Source: CAYMBP01 sp964388745
GTDB taxonomy: Bacteria; Babelota; Babeliae; Babelales; RVW-14
Length of the DNA stretch: 13,312 nucleotides
Direction of reading: 5' to 3'
Assembly (NCBI GenBank): GCA_964388745.1
Contig: CAYMBP010000029.1
Span: forward strand, 1 to 13,312
How positions within the stretch are numbered: position 1 is the first letter of the stretch; each line of letters opens with the position of its first letter. This document shows positions 11,583-13,312 of the stretch, one piece after another. The notes beneath the pieces are model-generated. The model had not been told where the DNA came from and ran no database searches. It worked only from the letters and a program-made list of their open reading frames with translations. A program made the translations under genes and the position numbers.

Positions 11583-13312
11583 CTAGAAGCGGACATTCCA
11601 CCCTGCATGAAGGTCGCATTCACGTGGTGCATTTTGACCAGCGAATACAAATGACGCTCCAGCATAAAGATCCATGTACTTAGACAAACGGTAGTTTGCT
11701 TCGGTACGAATCTTATGTGAAAGTTGCTCGGTATTGCGTTCTGCTTCTTTTTTGCCAAGTGCTTTTGGATTTGCAACAAGCTTTTTAGCAGAGATCACAC
11801 CATTAGTGTTCGTATGTTCGTAACGACCACCAAGGCATGATTCAACTTCTTTGCACTTCCAGTTTACATGATCTTCGGTCTTGTAGTAGAACTCGTAACC
11901 AAGAACACCACTGATGTCTGATGTTTCTGGGTGGAAGAATTGAAGATCAAGGCGACCAACAAAATAACCCCAGTCAACATCTGCCTTCACGCAAGGACCA
12001 ATGTTTTTAACACATGATCCGCAGAAGGTTGCCATGCGACGCTCTGTGCTTTCAAGAACGAATGACCAGTATGCATCAGCCTTAAGACCCATCCAATCAA
12101 GTGGCTGCCATGCACCGCCAGCACCAAGCTTGATTTCAAAGTGGCCGCCGTTACCAAGGTGTGCTCGGTATGGGTTGCCGCTTCGGTTGCTGTCTGAGCC
12201 ACCAGCTGTTGGGAAACGAACCCCGAAGAAGAGTTCAAACATTGCCATGTCGCAGAAGTCGTAGTTGTAGTAAAGATCAACGTCGATATCACCAAGACCG
12301 GTGCGCTTGTCGCTTTCAAACTTCACGCCGCAGTTGCAGAGCTGGAGGAGGGGATGCGTGTCGTAGATTGGAAGGCGATTTTGAATTGCTGTATCAAGCT
12401 GACCAGAAACGCCGACATCATCATGAACACCACGCCCAAGCCGTTGAGGATTATCATTGGTTGAATCAGTTTGTCGTCTAAACACAACCCAATACTTTGA
12501 ATCACCATCACCATTTGGACACTCACACTGTCGAAGCTGCTTCTCCCAGTCAGCAAGAATAGTTGCATAATCAATAGGGCTTCCGCCATCCTGAGGCTGA
12601 CTATCAAAATAAGCGAGCGTTGAACTTGTTGGTCCACTGCTCGCGCTTGTAATAGGCTTAATATTGTCTTTTCCGATTGTTAAATCATTACGATTTAATG
12701 CAGCCCCATTATCATCAACAACCTGAAACCCATGCATTAATGGCTCACCAATGCTATTTGATGCAGAAAGAGCTACCGCCACACCAGCATCTATCCCATT
12801 TGGTGCATTATTTCGCGCTGCAGCCTGAACTGTAAACATTGTTACGTTTCCAGGAGCAAGACTCTTAACTTCAGATTGTTGAAGTTCATCAATAATGTTA
12901 CGTACAAAATCAGAGCGGTAAGCTGTCACCTTTACATTATCAGCAGGCCCATTTTGCCCAATTCTTTCAAGCAGAGATGTCTGTGATTGTATTGTGAGTA
13001 GAGCAGCAGGCGCAGTCAGCCCTGCCCCCTGTACAGACAAAGCCGTTAGTCCCAACTGCCCAATAACATTTGCAGCTTTTACCTTTAATAGATTAGAAAC
13101 CTGTTGTGAATTAGCTACATTTGTAGCTATTGCTGCAAGACTGTTAGCTAAGGCAGCATAATCTGCAGGAGGAGCTAAATTTTGTATATCAAAGTTGATT
13201 AATCCAAATACATCAGTTGATGTTGCATTATCCTGCCCGACGCTATTCTTATCAATAGTCACATACCGAGATGAAACAACTTGGTCACGAGGATCTTGAA
13301 GCTTATCAGTAT
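11583..13312 (-). CDS. Cysteine-rich outer-membrane beta-barrel protein (N-terminus outside the window)
   Basis: The minus-strand frame is open from the right edge to TAG at 11583-11585, giving 576 complete codons; the start and any signal peptide lie beyond 13312. A GTG at 13260-13262 is in frame, but coding-like sequence precedes it, so it is probably internal. The upstream half (about 13312-12560) is rich in Ala, Ser and Asn, without a recognised domain. The downstream half (about 12360-11583) shows alternating-hydrophobicity strands with aromatic girdles (DVDLYYNYDF, FELFFGVRF, DWGYFVGRLDLQFF, VLGYEFYY, YMDLYAGASFVF) and ends in WNVRF, the terminal Phe typical of Bam-inserted barrels. It contains 11 cysteines, several paired closely (CEC, CNC, CGSC), which suggests disulfide cross-linking. 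I do not recognise the family by name; a porin or major surface protein is the likeliest role. A strong terminator follows. Confidence 0.75.
   Translation of the reverse strand, partial: TDKLQDPRDQVVSSRYVTIDKNSVGQDNATSTDVFGLINFDIQNLAPPADYAALANSLAAIATNVANSQQVSNLLKVKAANVIGQLGLTALSVQGAGLTAPAALLTIQSQTSLLERIGQNGPADNVKVTAYRSDFVRNIIDELQQSEVKSLAPGNVTMFTVQAAARNNAPNGIDAGVAVALSASNSIGEPLMHGFQVVDDNGAALNRNDLTIGKDNIKPITSASSGPTSSTLAYFDSQPQDGGSPIDYATILADWEKQLRQCECPNGDGDSKYWVVFRRQTDSTNDNPQRLGRGVHDDVGVSGQLDTAIQNRLPIYDTHPLLQLCNCGVKFESDKRTGLGDIDVDLYYNYDFCDMAMFELFFGVRFPTAGGSDSNRSGNPYRAHLGNGGHFEIKLGAGGAWQPLDWMGLKADAYWSFVLESTERRMATFCGSCVKNIGPCVKADVDWGYFVGRLDLQFFHPETSDISGVLGYEFYYKTEDHVNWKCKEVESCLGGRYEHTNTNGVISAKKLVANPKALGKKEAERNTEQLSHKIRTEANYRLSKYMDLYAGASFVFAGQNAPRECDLHAGWNVRF

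Noticed and set aside
13260..13262. GTG as the true start of the outer-membrane protein
   Set aside because: The frame continues open to the window edge with protein-like sequence, and an outer-membrane protein needs a signal peptide that is not present after this GTG.

Overview
The window is a compact piece of a low-GC genome with a two-membrane (Gram-negative type) envelope. It carries an MlaE/MlaF lipid-transport pair, a SecG translocon subunit and a large outer-membrane beta-barrel ending in phenylalanine. The gene set is mostly housekeeping. The regulator is eroded, the solute importer is unusual, the barrel is cysteine-rich and the spacers hold decayed palindromes. Together these suggest a small-genome, probably host-associated bacterium. 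Candidatus Dependentiae (TM6) is my best guess; Rickettsia-, Legionella- or Chlamydia-like lineages remain possible. No 16S gene or other phylogenetic marker is present, so this is inference.

Layout. Positions 1-390 hold the 3' end of an unrecognised plus-strand gene, closed by a strong terminator (437-481). tdk and radA follow on the plus strand and overlap by 11 bases. From 2480 to the right edge every recognised gene is on the minus strand. In transcription order (right to left) these are: a partial cysteine-rich outer-membrane barrel (from beyond 13312 down to 11583) with a terminator; an 842-base spacer with palindromic repeats; tpiA-secG-mlaE-mlaF-response regulator (10740 to 6726), an apparent operon behind a good sigma-70 promoter; a 340-base spacer with a second good promoter; then rpsI, glmS and a PutP-type symporter (6385 to 2480). 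The symporter gene converges on radA and overlaps its end by 41 bases.

How the genes fit together. tpiA supplies glycolysis and secG the translocon; this is a neighbour pair seen in many bacteria. mlaE and mlaF form the membrane core of a phospholipid transporter, and no MCE-domain partner is visible here. The response regulator starts 3 bases after mlaF, so envelope lipid transport and signalling are probably co-transcribed. glmS feeds UDP-GlcNAc synthesis for the envelope. tdk salvages thymidine, radA acts in recombinational repair, and the symporter imports proline or a similar solute.

The most unusual items are: (i) the NtrC/NtrX-type regulator, whose AAA+ domain keeps Walker A but has lost the GAFTGA loop, the Walker B acidic pair and both arginine fingers; (ii) the PutP-like carrier with substitutions at several positions known to matter for sodium coupling in E. 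coli PutP; (iii) the cysteine-rich barrel with a base-composition shift inside the gene; and (iv) related imperfect palindromes in the 842-base spacer. I found no CRISPR array, transposase, tRNA, rRNA or recognisable defence system.
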